Shown here: positions 18,264-26,399 of the stretch, in pieces
How the letters are laid out: each line of letters opens with the position of its first letter
Position numbering within the stretch: position 1 is the first letter of the stretch
Assembly: GCA_017397935.1 (NCBI GenBank)
Contig: JAFQHN010000008.1
Span: 1 to 56,731, forward strand
Length of the DNA stretch: 56,731 bases
Source: Bacillota bacterium
Lineage (GTDB): Bacteria; Bacillota; Dehalobacteriia; UBA4068; UBA4997
Direction of reading: 5' to 3'
Position numbers and translations under genes: made by a program
The notes under the pieces: generated by a model
What the model was told of the DNA's origin: nothing
The model's database searches: none
The model's input: the letters and a program-made list of their open reading frames with translations, nothing else

Positions 18264-18297
18264 AAAAAAATACGGCCGAGGCCCCACGCCCCGACCG
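18264..18297 (-). terminator. Terminator after hemW
   Basis: On the minus strand CGGTCGGGGC pairs along its whole length with GCCTCGGCCG (two G-U pairs), followed by TATTTTTTT. Confidence 0.8.
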
Positions 18298-18316
18298 CTG
18301 ATATTCTATGCCAAAA

Positions 18317-19522
18317 TCAGCATAGATCCCAGAAATCTCCGTCATTACACAGCTCAATATCCTCATTCTCATCCTTGATGAAGGCGAGGAAAACCTGATT
18401 GGCCAGCATAAAACCACGCTCCGTCAGGCGCAGACTATGGGCATCGTCCAGATACTCCACCAAACCGGCGGAATACAGCGGTGCCAGCTCCTGCGAATAA
18501 TAAACCAGCGGATCAATGCGGAACTTATCCAGCACCGGGTAAATGGCCACGCCGGCTGTTTGGCGCAGACCCATAAACATGACCTCACTCATCACCTGCG
18601 CCACCGTCAGGCGTTCATTATCCACCGGCGGGCGGTGCAGATCTCGCAGGCTGTTCACATAATCATCCAGCGTACCGCAATTTTGCCAACGCCGCAGGCC
18701 CATGCAGCTGGCCGCCCCCAAACCAACCCCCAGATAATCCTCCCGCTGCCAATACAGGCGGTTGTGGCGGCTGCGATAATCCCGCAGGCTTTTGCGGGCA
18801 AAGTTGGCAATCTCATACTGCACAAAGCCGTACTGCTTCAACAGCTGCCAGGACATTTGCAGCATATCGGCCTCCAAATCCTCATCGGCTGCCATCAGCG
18901 CACCCTTGGCAAACTGCTGCCCCCAAATGCTGTCGTTATCCAACTGCAAAGAATAGAGCGAAATATGCTCCGGCTTCAATTTTATGGCCGCCAGCAGGTT
19001 AAACTGCAAATCGTCCAGTGTCTGGCCGGGCAAGGCATAAATTATATCCACACTGATATTATCAAAACCGGCCTCCCGTGCCGCCGCCACCGTCTGGGTA
19101 ATATCTGCCGCCGTGTGCAGCCGCCCCATCAGCTTTAACTCATGGTCCTGAAAGCTTTGTGCGCCGATGGACAGGCGGTTAAAACCGGCCCTGCGCAGGG
19201 TTTTCAGATATTCAGCGTCTACCGTGGCCGGGTTACATTCCACCGTAATCTCGGCATCCCTGGCCAGCTGAAAGGTCTGGCGGATAAAGGCCAGTAAATC
19301 AGCCAGCACCTCCGCCGGCAGCACCGTGGGCGTACCGCCGCCAAAATATACCGAGCGCAGTTTATCGGCATAACAGCGGTACATCCGCATCTCCTGCATC
19401 AGCGCCGCAGGATAAGCCGCCGCCAGCTCTTTAACCTCGGCATAGGTGTGCGATAAAAAATCACAGTAATTGCAGCGCCGCAGGCAGAACGGAATATGCA
19501 GATAAAGCGACTGAAAAGCCAT
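18317..19522 (-). CDS. hemW: Radical SAM protein HemW (HemN-like)
   Basis: Radical SAM enzyme of the coproporphyrinogen-dehydrogenase-like family. HemW proteins act as heme chaperones rather than true HemN. The 401 residues carry the CxxxCxxC cluster motif (Cys13, Cys17, Cys20) followed by FGGGTPT and the HemN C-terminal domain. The N-terminus starts directly at the cluster motif and lacks the extra cysteine region of HemN, which favours HemW. GGGGAT precedes the ATG. It lies downstream of the WG-repeat gene; in many Bacillota hemW is next to the hrcA operon, as here. Confidence 0.92.
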   Translation of the reverse strand: MAFQSLYLHIPFCLRRCNYCDFLSHTYAEVKELAAAYPAALMQEMRMYRCYADKLRSVYFGGGTPTVLPAEVLADLLAFIRQTFQLARDAEITVECNPATVDAEYLKTLRRAGFNRLSIGAQSFQDHELKLMGRLHTAADITQTVAAAREAGFDNISVDIIYALPGQTLDDLQFNLLAAIKLKPEHISLYSLQLDNDSIWGQQFAKGALMAADEDLEADMLQMSWQLLKQYGFVQYEIANFARKSLRDYRSRHNRLYWQREDYLGVGLGAASCMGLRRWQNCGTLDDYVNSLRDLHRPPVDNERLTVAQVMSEVMFMGLRQTAGVAIYPVLDKFRIDPLVYYSQELAPLYSAGLVEYLDDAHSLRLTERGFMLANQVFLAFIKDENEDIELCNDGDFWDLC

Positions 19523-19563
19523 AACTATCCCCTTTTGCTCTCAAATTCTTCTTATTTATTTTG

Positions 19564-21417
19564 TTATTTATCTTGCAGGCCGCGCCACAGGCCGCCCTCT
19601 TTGTCCAGAATAGCGTCTATGCTGCCGTAAGCAATTTCAATCGGCTGCACCGAACCGTCGGAGAGCGCAAAATACAGCGTCAATGCCTCGGCTCCCGGCG
19701 CAAATTCCACCAGACGGGGCAAACGCTTTTGCAGCAGGCTTTGCATTTCCGGCTCCTCGGCCACGCCGGCTGCCGCGCACATACGGGTGTAAGCCCCGCG
19801 AGCAGGTTCCAGCAGCATTGAGCGCCAGTTAATGCCGTCGATAAACAGATCCGCCGGCGAATACTGCCGCCCGGTTGCGGCATCAAAACAAACCGTCTGC
19901 ACCATTTCTTCCACTCCGCCGGTCGCCCATGAATCATCCAGCCGCAGGTGCTGTACCACCGTAATAACCCGGCCGCAAGTTACCAGTTGAAAATCACCGT
20001 CGGCCGTAAATTCCAGCTCATCAGCCGCCGTATGGCTGTTATAATTATCACCCAACGCCGCATCGGCCAGTGCGGTGTTCAGGCGCTGCCAGGTGCGGTT
20101 ATCAGCCTCGTCATCAGCCTGAACCTGCGGATAACAAACCAGATAAGCAGCCGATGAATTTTCAACCGCGGTGACAAGCTTTACCCCCTCGGTCAAATCA
20201 CGCTCCCGGCCCACGCTGTAAATAATTTGGCCGTCCGCCGCATACCAGGTAAGGCCATTGAGATCCTGCACCGCATAAAGCTGCCCCAGACGGCAAACAC
20301 CCGCCTGCAAAGCAAACTCCGCCCCCTCTTGCAGTTCGGCGCTGCGGTTGATGAACAGGGTTTTATCGGCAGTACGGCAGGCCAGCAGACCGTTCTGCCA
20401 TTCATCATAACCGTAAACCGGCTCCGGCACAATCTGCTCGCCCAGCGCATTTACCAGCAGATAAGCAGGACTCCCCGCCTGCCGCAGGGCATAAACGCCG
20501 TTGCCCAGGTACTCACCGGCGGCATAAATCGGCTCCACCGCCCAAACTCCCTCGGTGGTTAAAAGTCCGGTGCCCTCGGCCGTGGCCGCCAGCGCCGCCC
20601 CACCGCGGAAAGGCTCGGCCGCGATGAAGGAATAATCAATCACCAGACTGCCGCTGACATCCTGATAGCCAAAAAGCCCGTTCTCACGCTGCATCAGCAC
20701 CAAACGGCTGCCCACCGCATCCAGCGAGGCCGCACCGGTAATCGGTGTTGCCGACTGCGCGTAAATATTCAGCAGCAAAGTTTGGCCGTCAAAATCCTGC
20801 ACCAGCGCATAATTGCCCGAGGCCGCACCAACAGCCGCATAAATCGGTTCAATAATAATCTCGCCGTGCGGATTGATGTAACCCCAACTGATTTTCTCAT
20901 CTTTAATACGAGAAAACGGCATTAAACCGCTGCTCATCTCACCCAAATCACCCGTCAGGCCAAACAGCTTGCTGCCGTTGGCATCATACAGCGAGGTGTT
21001 GGGATACTGCGAGGACAGCAGATTGCCCGAAGCCGCCACAAAGCTGCTGCCGTCATTCTGGTAAATTTTAATCTCCTCAAAAGTCGGCTGCACGATGAAG
21101 TTGCCGTCAACATCAATGGCGCCCCAACAGCCGTTTTGCTGTACCCACGCGGCTTTGCCCATAAACGGCAGGGCCTGCTGATAAGCGGCGGCCAAGGCAA
21201 ACTCACCCTCGCCGTTGATATACCCCCACAGACCGTCCTCATTGGGCGCAGGATAAACCGCCCCCGCATTTTGCACCGGCGCCACCACCGGCGTATCCTG
21301 CTGATGCGGCAAATTCAGCACATCGGTACGCCACAGCACAAAAGCGCTGACCGCCACCGAACAGATAAAACCGGCGGAGAACAGCAGCAAAGCCAAAGTT
21401 TTCTTTCTAATCTTCAT
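19564..21417 (-). CDS. Membrane-anchored WG-repeat protein with RsiV/PdaC-like C-terminal domain
   Basis: A 617-residue predicted extracytoplasmic protein. An uncleaved signal-anchor at about 8-30 is followed by repeated WG units (GLWGYINGEGEFAL, CWGAIDVDGNFIVQPTF, SWGYINPHGEIIIEPIY and more degenerate copies to about 370). The last 190 residues (VCYPQV and multiple Asn at the start; LTLYFALSDGSVQPIEIAY at the end) look like the DUF4163/DUF3298 pair found in RsiV and PdaC-type proteins, which in RsiV bind lysozyme. A cell-surface sensing or scaffold role is inference. It sits between rnhA and hemW on the same strand. Its ribosome site lies in an exact tandem duplication. Confidence 0.75.
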   Translation of the reverse strand: MKIRKKTLALLLFSAGFICSVAVSAFVLWRTDVLNLPHQQDTPVVAPVQNAGAVYPAPNEDGLWGYINGEGEFALAAAYQQALPFMGKAAWVQQNGCWGAIDVDGNFIVQPTFEEIKIYQNDGSSFVAASGNLLSSQYPNTSLYDANGSKLFGLTGDLGEMSSGLMPFSRIKDEKISWGYINPHGEIIIEPIYAAVGAASGNYALVQDFDGQTLLLNIYAQSATPITGAASLDAVGSRLVLMQRENGLFGYQDVSGSLVIDYSFIAAEPFRGGAALAATAEGTGLLTTEGVWAVEPIYAAGEYLGNGVYALRQAGSPAYLLVNALGEQIVPEPVYGYDEWQNGLLACRTADKTLFINRSAELQEGAEFALQAGVCRLGQLYAVQDLNGLTWYAADGQIIYSVGRERDLTEGVKLVTAVENSSAAYLVCYPQVQADDEADNRTWQRLNTALADAALGDNYNSHTAADELEFTADGDFQLVTCGRVITVVQHLRLDDSWATGGVEEMVQTVCFDAATGRQYSPADLFIDGINWRSMLLEPARGAYTRMCAAAGVAEEPEMQSLLQKRLPRLVEFAPGAEALTLYFALSDGSVQPIEIAYGSIDAILDKEGGLWRGLQDK

Positions 21418-21418
21418 A

Positions 21419-21450
21419 ATAAAACTCCATCATCATAAAACTCCATCATC
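21419..21450. repeat. 16-bp exact tandem duplication of a ribosome site
   Basis: ATAAAACTCCATCATC occurs twice head to tail (21419-21434, 21435-21450). Read on the minus strand each copy carries a GGAG ribosome site; the proximal copy serves the WG-repeat gene. Confidence 0.9.
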
Positions 21451-21495
21451 CAATACTACACTTACCTCAAAATTTACAACAAAACTCACAGCAGA

Positions 21496-21969
21496 TTATT
21501 TTTGCCGGCGTTTGACCTCGGCCACCGCCAACTCATCACAGCGGTTGTTCCACGGGTTATCGGCGTGCCCCTTAACCTTATGCCAGTTGACCTTATGCCT
21601 GGCACAAACCGCCAGCAGCCGCTGCCACAAGTCCTGATTTTCCACCGGCTTCTTCTGAGAATTGCGCCAGCCGTTGCGCTGCCAGCCAACCAGCCAGTTT
21701 TTCTCCCAGGCGTTCACCAGATAAGCACTGTCGCTGTATAAATCCACCACGCAGGGCTGTTTTAAGGCCTCCAACGCCTGAATGGCAGCCATAATCTCCA
21801 TCCGGTTGTTGGTAGTGTTCTCCTCATAGCCGGAAAGCTCTTTTTTATGCTGACCAAAGCGCAGCACCGCCCCCCAACCGCCTGGGCCGGGGTTGCCGCT
21901 GCACGCACCGTCGGTGTAAATTATCACGCCGGACAAGAAATGCGGCTTATCATCAATATTTTTTTCCAT
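21496..21969 (-). CDS. rnhA: Ribonuclease HI
   Basis: Cuts the RNA strand of RNA-DNA hybrids. The four acidic residues of the type I active site are present: Asp in [16 protein letters not shown], Glu in NNRMEIMAA, Asp in YSDSAYL, and Asp in the C-terminal NNRCDELA block; the catalytic His is in [13 protein letters not shown] at 21969 gives 157 residues, the normal bacterial size. A GTG at 22002 would add 11 residues, and neither has a convincing ribosome site, so the start is uncertain. The N-terminal hybrid-binding domain of RNase H1 from some Bacillota is absent. Confidence 0.92.
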   Translation of the reverse strand: MEKNIDDKPHFLSGVIIYTDGACSGNPGPGGWGAVLRFGQHKKELSGYEENTTNNRMEIMAAIQALEALKQPCVVDLYSDSAYLVNAWEKNWLVGWQRNGWRNSQKKPVENQDLWQRLLAVCARHKVNWHKVKGHADNPWNNRCDELAVAEVKRRQK

Positions 21970-22012
21970 ATTATTATCCGCCAAAAAACTTTCAACTCCC
22001 ACTTAAAATTGA

Positions 22013-22039
22013 GTAAAAAACCTGCCGATCCACCGGCAG
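22013..22039 (-). terminator. Minus-strand terminator-like hairpin upstream of rnhA
   Basis: CTGCCG-6-CGGCAG (22022-22039) is followed on the minus strand by GTTTTTT. It would stop transcripts entering rnhA from the divergent lepB side, or act as an attenuator in an rnhA leader. Confidence 0.55.
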
Positions 22040-22045
22040 TAAAAC

Positions 22046-22074
22046 TTGACGGCCGCCTGCCCAAATGCTATAAT
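22046..22074 (+). promoter_or_regulatory. Strong sigma-A promoter upstream of lepB
   Basis: TTGACG (22046-22051), a 17-base spacer and a perfect TATAAT (22069-22074). Predicted transcript start near 22081, about 165 bases before the lepB start. Confidence 0.85.
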
Positions 22075-22080
22075 TTAAGC

Positions 22081-22119
22081 AGAAAAGCCGCTTGCCGACA
22101 TCGGTGGGTGGCTATTTTT
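22081..22119 (+). terminator. Terminator hairpin at the start of the lepB leader (attenuator or tiny RNA)
   Basis: Within 5 bases of the predicted transcript start, AGCCGCTTGCCG (22086-22097) pairs at all 12 positions (four G-U pairs) with CGGTGGGTGGCT (22102-22113) around a 4-base loop, followed by ATTTTTG. Transcription from the promoter at 22046-22074 should largely stop here unless the hairpin is relieved, leaving an RNA of about 40 bases. Confidence 0.6.
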
Positions 22120-22245
22120 GTAAAGCTGCAAATTGCAAATAAACCGTTTCTTATTATTATAGCATAAACGGCGTCCATAAATAAAGCATAACTAAGAGAA
22201 ATCACGGCATAATTTACAAAGTATTATTACGGCAGGAGGCTAACG

Positions 22246-23427
22246 GTGAACAAGCAAAAATCAAGCGGCCGCAATATGGCTGAATATCAAAATGAGCTTG
22301 GACAATACATGGATGCAACCAAGCAGCAAACCCAGGCCATAAACCGCGAGCTTAACCGCCAACAAAATTTATTCGCTGCCGCCAATGGTATGGAAGCTGC
22401 CACCAAGGAGCACCTGAAAGCCGAGCAGCAGGTGCTGAACGATTTGGAGGACCAAAGCCGCCGGGCCACATTACAGCTGGTGGCCGCCAAACAGCAGTAT
22501 GACCGCATTATGCAGGAATACAACCAAAAGCTGGAAGATGTTAAGCTGCTGCACAGCCGCATTGACCAGCAGATTGCCGATAAGGAAGGACAGCAGCGGC
22601 AGGTTAAAAAATTGTTGGCTGATTGGCAGCAGCAAAATATTTTACTGCAAAAGCAGCAGCGTACTGCCGAGCAGATTGCGGGCGGTATGCTGGATGATTT
22701 GCCGCCCCTGGAAGCTTTGCGTCCGTATCAGCCAAGTCAATCAGCTGACCAGCCTGCAAACTGCGTAAAAAGCGGCAAGAACCACGCCAACGCCGATTTC
22801 TGGGAGAAAAAGCAGCATACCTCCTTACAATTAAAGCCTCTGCCGCAGGATGAAGCAGATACCGAAAACCCACCGACCACAGAGGAAACCGCAGAGGAGC
22901 CGAAACCAAGCAAGAAGCAAACCCTGCTCAGTTATCTTATCTGCATTGGTCTGGCGGTGATGCTGGCTTTTGCGGTGCGTACCTGGGCATTGATGCCGAC
23001 CATAGTTTCGGGCACCTCCATGCTGCCCACGCTGCAGCCCTATGATAAACTGCTGACCACCCCCCTGCCCTATTGGCTGGACGAGCCTGCCCGCGGTGAT
23101 ATTGTGGTCTTTCAGCCGCCCAACGAGGCCGAAGGCGTATTTTATGTGAAGCGTGTGATTGGCCTTCCGGGTGAGAATGTACGCATTGAGGACGGCATGA
23201 TCTTCATTAACGATGTGCTGCTGCACGAGCCTTACCTTGATAATATGCAGACGGAAGGTTATATCAACACGCAGGTGCCGGTGGGCAAGATTTTTGTGCT
23301 GGGTGATAACCGCACCGTCAGCCATGACAGCCGCGACAGCGATGTGGGCTGTATTGCCTATGAGGATATTTGCGGACAGGCCGTGTGGCGCATCTACCCG
23401 TTTGAGAGCTTTGGCAGTATTGAATAA
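22246..23427 (+). CDS. lepB: Signal peptidase I with a long cytoplasmic coiled-coil extension
   Basis: Removes signal peptides from exported proteins. The catalytic part is a normal single-anchor SPase I: membrane helix at about 225-246, Ser258 in SGTSMLPT, Lys302 in YVKRVIGLPGE, then GDNR (353-356) and SRDS (362-365). Unusually, about 220 residues precede the membrane helix: a Gln/Lys/Glu-rich predicted coiled coil (about 12-145) and an acidic, Pro-rich linker (about 150-222). Typical Gram-positive SPases are 170-190 residues with only a short N-tail. GTG at 22246 has GGAGG 7 bases upstream, and the coiled coil is in frame with no internal start near residue 215 preceded by a ribosome site, so I take it as part of the protein. 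Confidence 0.92.
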   Translation: MNKQKSSGRNMAEYQNELGQYMDATKQQTQAINRELNRQQNLFAAANGMEAATKEHLKAEQQVLNDLEDQSRRATLQLVAAKQQYDRIMQEYNQKLEDVKLLHSRIDQQIADKEGQQRQVKKLLADWQQQNILLQKQQRTAEQIAGGMLDDLPPLEALRPYQPSQSADQPANCVKSGKNHANADFWEKKQHTSLQLKPLPQDEADTENPPTTEETAEEPKPSKKQTLLSYLICIGLAVMLAFAVRTWALMPTIVSGTSMLPTLQPYDKLLTTPLPYWLDEPARGDIVVFQPPNEAEGVFYVKRVIGLPGENVRIEDGMIFINDVLLHEPYLDNMQTEGYINTQVPVGKIFVLGDNRTVSHDSRDSDVGCIAYEDICGQAVWRIYPFESFGSIE

Positions 23428-23465
23428 GCAATATTAAATAAACTATAAAAACGGAGGCTGAACCA

Positions 23466-24578
23466 ATGCCCGAAAATAAAATTTTAACCCCTGATACGGG
23501 TGCACGGCTGCAAAAATTGCGCACGGCCATGCAGCATAACAATTTTGATGCGCTGGTTATCAGCAACCCCAAAAATATTTTTTATTACTCCTCCTTCGCA
23601 GGGCAGGACAGCTATTTGCTGGTGACTCTTAACCGTTTGTTCCTGCTCTCTGATGGGCGTTTTATTGCGCAGGCTGCCGATGAAGCCCCCAATGCCGAAT
23701 TTATCTGCCGCCAAAACGGGCAGACCTTGGGAGATTTGTTGTTATCGGCGCTGCCGGTGGACGCCGCTAAGCTGGGCTTTGAGGGCTATCACCTGACCTA
23801 TGCCGAGTGGGCTGATCTGGCCGATTTACTGCTTATCCACCGCCCCGATTTGCTTTTTGAGGATTGCGGTAATCTGCCGCTTGTCCCCCGCCTGGAAAAG
23901 GACGAATATGAGCTGGCCTGCCTGCAAAAATGCGGCGAGATTGCCGACCAAGCGCTGGCACAGGTGCTGCCGCAAATCAAAGCCGGCATGACCGAGAAGC
24001 AGATTGCCTGCCTGTTGGAGCAAACCATGCAGAATATGGGCGGCGAGGGCACCAGCTTTACCACTATTGTGGCCGCAGGTGCCAACAGCGCCAAACCGCA
24101 CGCCATTCCCTCGGATTATGCGGTGCAGCCGGGCGATTTGCTTACGCTGGATTTTGGCTGCATTTATCGCGGTTATTGCGGTGATTGCACCCGCACCGTG
24201 GCCATTGGCGAGGTTGATGAGGAAAAGCTGGCGGCATATCAGCTGGTGCGGCGGGCGCAGCAGCAGGGTGTGGAGCAGATAAAACCCGGCATGACCACCG
24301 CCGAGGCTGACCGTCTGGTGCGGCAAATCATTGACGAGGCCGGTATGGGGCAGTATTTTTCGCACTCGCTGGGGCATGGTGTGGGGCTGGATATTCACGA
24401 AACACCATCAGTTGGGCCGACCGGCAGCATGGTTATCACGCCGGGACAGGTCATCACCGTAGAACCGGGCGTGTATATCCCCGGGCGGTTTGGTCTGCGT
24501 ATCGAGGACTCCTGCATCGTGACCGAGGACGGTTTGCAGCCGCTGACCCACTTTGAGCATGACTTGATCAAACTTTAA
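23466..24578 (+). CDS. Xaa-Pro peptidase (M24 family, aminopeptidase P-like)
   Basis: Cytoplasmic metallopeptidase that cleaves N-terminal residues next to proline. The 370-residue protein has a creatinase-type N-terminal domain (about 12-140) and the pita-bread catalytic domain with all five metal ligands: Asp229 and Asp240 (TLDFGCIYRGYCGD), His304 (GHGVGLD), Glu333 (TVEPGVY) and Glu347 (LRIEDS). It is 38 bases downstream of lepB with GGAGG before ATG 23466, so it is probably co-transcribed. In most Bacillota this gene precedes efp; here a PBP gene follows instead. Confidence 0.92.
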   Translation: MPENKILTPDTGARLQKLRTAMQHNNFDALVISNPKNIFYYSSFAGQDSYLLVTLNRLFLLSDGRFIAQAADEAPNAEFICRQNGQTLGDLLLSALPVDAAKLGFEGYHLTYAEWADLADLLLIHRPDLLFEDCGNLPLVPRLEKDEYELACLQKCGEIADQALAQVLPQIKAGMTEKQIACLLEQTMQNMGGEGTSFTTIVAAGANSAKPHAIPSDYAVQPGDLLTLDFGCIYRGYCGDCTRTVAIGEVDEEKLAAYQLVRRAQQQGVEQIKPGMTTAEADRLVRQIIDEAGMGQYFSHSLGHGVGLDIHETPSVGPTGSMVITPGQVITVEPGVYIPGRFGLRIEDSCIVTEDGLQPLTHFEHDLIKL

Positions 24579-24606
24579 TTTTTACTGCATAAATAACAAG
24601 CCAAAT

Positions 24607-24655
24607 AATCACCTTATTAAATTGAGCAGGACTTAATTTAAGGGGTGATTTTTTT
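24607..24655 (+). terminator. Terminator overlapping the ribosome site and start of the PBP gene
   Basis: AATCACC (24607-24613) pairs with GGTGATT (24644-24650), and inside it TTAAATT (24617-24623) pairs with AATTTAA (24635-24641); a run of seven T follows. The 3' arm contains the AAGGGGTG ribosome site and the T-run abuts the TTG start of the next gene. Confidence 0.6.
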
Positions 24656-26321
24656 GCGGCAAGAGCAGGCTTTGCGGAGGGTTTCGGCGGTGCTGCTGGG
24701 GGTTTTTGCGGCGGTTTTGCTGCGGCTTTGGTGGGTAAACGGCTGGCAGGCGGCAGATTATGTGGCGCTGGCCCAAAATCAACGGCTGCTGACAGTGGCC
24801 GAGCGGCAATTTGAGCGCGGAGATTTTCTGGACCGACACGGCGAGGCGCTGACCAACCGGCCGGAGAAGGTGCTGTTGGTCTTCCCCACCCTGCTGCGGC
24901 AGGATGAGCAGCACAGCCCGGCTTATTATCAGACTTTTCTGGCGGCGCTGCTGCAAACGCAGGGCTTGCCGCCGACCAATAATTGGCGCAGCAAGCTGGC
25001 GGATGATAAGCCTTTTGTGCTGGCGCGCGGCTTGACGGACGCACAGGCGGCCGAGATTCAGCAGCGGCTGGGCGGACATTATGGGGTTTTTGTGCCGATT
25101 TACCGTCCACGCTACGCCGAGAATTCTCCGCTGGCGCACCTGCTGGGTTATGTGGGTGAGGCCGAAAATACGGGCAAGTGCGGTTTAGAGCAGCAGTATG
25201 ATGCGATTTTGCAGGGACGGCCCTCGGTGCAGATTGCGGCGGCGGTGGATGAACGGGGGCGTCAGGCAGCCGACCAACTGCGCCAACTGCCGCCCGGCGG
25301 TGCGGATGAGGCGCTGAATGTGCGGCTGACCGTTGATTACAGCTATCAGCAGATTTGTGAGCAGGCCATGCAGGGCAAAAACGGCGCGGCGGTGCTGCTG
25401 GATGCCCAAAACGGCGATGTTCTGGCGATGGTCAGCTCTCCCAATTTTGACCAAAGTGTGGGCCAGCCTGCGGCCGACGGTGACATTTATCTGAACAAAG
25501 CGCTGGCGTATTATCCACCGGCCTCGGTTTTCAAAATTGTGCTGGCGGCGGCAGCCTTGGAGGAAAATATCAGCCTTGACGGGGATAGCAGGCCTTTTGT
25601 GTGCAGCGGCAGCATTACCCTGCCCAACGGGCACAGCGTAAACTGCTGGCAGACCGACGGCCACGGCGAGGAAAATCTGGCGGCGGCGCTGGCCAACTCC
25701 TGCAACCCGTACTTTGTGGCGCTGGGGCAAAAGCTGGGCGGCAAAAAAATTGCGGAATATGCCTGGCGGCTGGGTTTAACAGAGCAAATTTTACGGGGAT
25801 ATGATGTAAATTCCGCAAATATGCTGGATTTCTCATCTGCTGTGCCGGGAGATGTTGCCAATGTGTCGATTGGCGAGAAAGGCATCCGCACCACGCCGCT
25901 GATGATAGCCCGAATGTTGGCAGCTGTTGCCAACGGCGGCAAGCTGCCCGAAGCACGGCTGGTGATGAGTCTGGAAACGGCAGGCGGCCAAACCGTACAA
26001 AGCATTGAAAGTGCCGAACCCCGTCAGGTCATCAGCAGCCAAACCGCTCACAAACTGGCAAATATGCTGCGCGGCGCGGTGCAGCAGGGCACGGGCCGCC
26101 CCGTAAACAGCCCCATCATCAGCATTGGCGGAAAAACCGGCACCAGCCAGCATTTTGGGGTGTGGTTTGCCGGTTTCTTCCCGGCCGATAAGCCGCGCTG
26201 GACGATGGCGGTATATTTGGCGGACGGCACCAGCGGCGGCGGCGATGCAGGTGCGGTCTGCCGGGAGGTGGCCGAGAAGCTGGCGCTGTTGGAGGATATT
26301 GCCCACCAAAGCAGCGTATAA
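24654..26321 (+). CDS. Penicillin-binding protein, class B transpeptidase
   Basis: Cross-links peptidoglycan peptides outside the membrane. An N-terminal anchor (about 8-27) is followed by a dimerisation/pedestal domain (about 40-220) and the transpeptidase domain with SVFK (nucleophile Ser291, Lys294), SCN (349-351) and KTG (494-496). No PASTA domain and no glycosyltransferase domain, so a PBP2/SpoVD-like class B enzyme of 555 residues. TTG at 24654 is preferred (AAGGGGTG 6 bases upstream); GTG 24645 lies inside that ribosome site. It lies directly before sigK, so a role in sporulation is possible but unproven. A terminator overlaps its start region. Confidence 0.9.
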   Translation: MRQEQALRRVSAVLLGVFAAVLLRLWWVNGWQAADYVALAQNQRLLTVAERQFERGDFLDRHGEALTNRPEKVLLVFPTLLRQDEQHSPAYYQTFLAALLQTQGLPPTNNWRSKLADDKPFVLARGLTDAQAAEIQQRLGGHYGVFVPIYRPRYAENSPLAHLLGYVGEAENTGKCGLEQQYDAILQGRPSVQIAAAVDERGRQAADQLRQLPPGGADEALNVRLTVDYSYQQICEQAMQGKNGAAVLLDAQNGDVLAMVSSPNFDQSVGQPAADGDIYLNKALAYYPPASVFKIVLAAAALEENISLDGDSRPFVCSGSITLPNGHSVNCWQTDGHGEENLAAALANSCNPYFVALGQKLGGKKIAEYAWRLGLTEQILRGYDVNSANMLDFSSAVPGDVANVSIGEKGIRTTPLMIARMLAAVANGGKLPEARLVMSLETAGGQTVQSIESAEPRQVISSQTAHKLANMLRGAVQQGTGRPVNSPIISIGGKTGTSQHFGVWFAGFFPADKPRWTMAVYLADGTSGGGDAGAVCREVAEKLALLEDIAHQSSV

Positions 26322-26399
26322 AAAGCAATTTGCGGCATTATTTGGCAAAAACCCGCATAAAAATCAGTAATTTTTAAGCATAAGCGGAGGTTGCAAATT

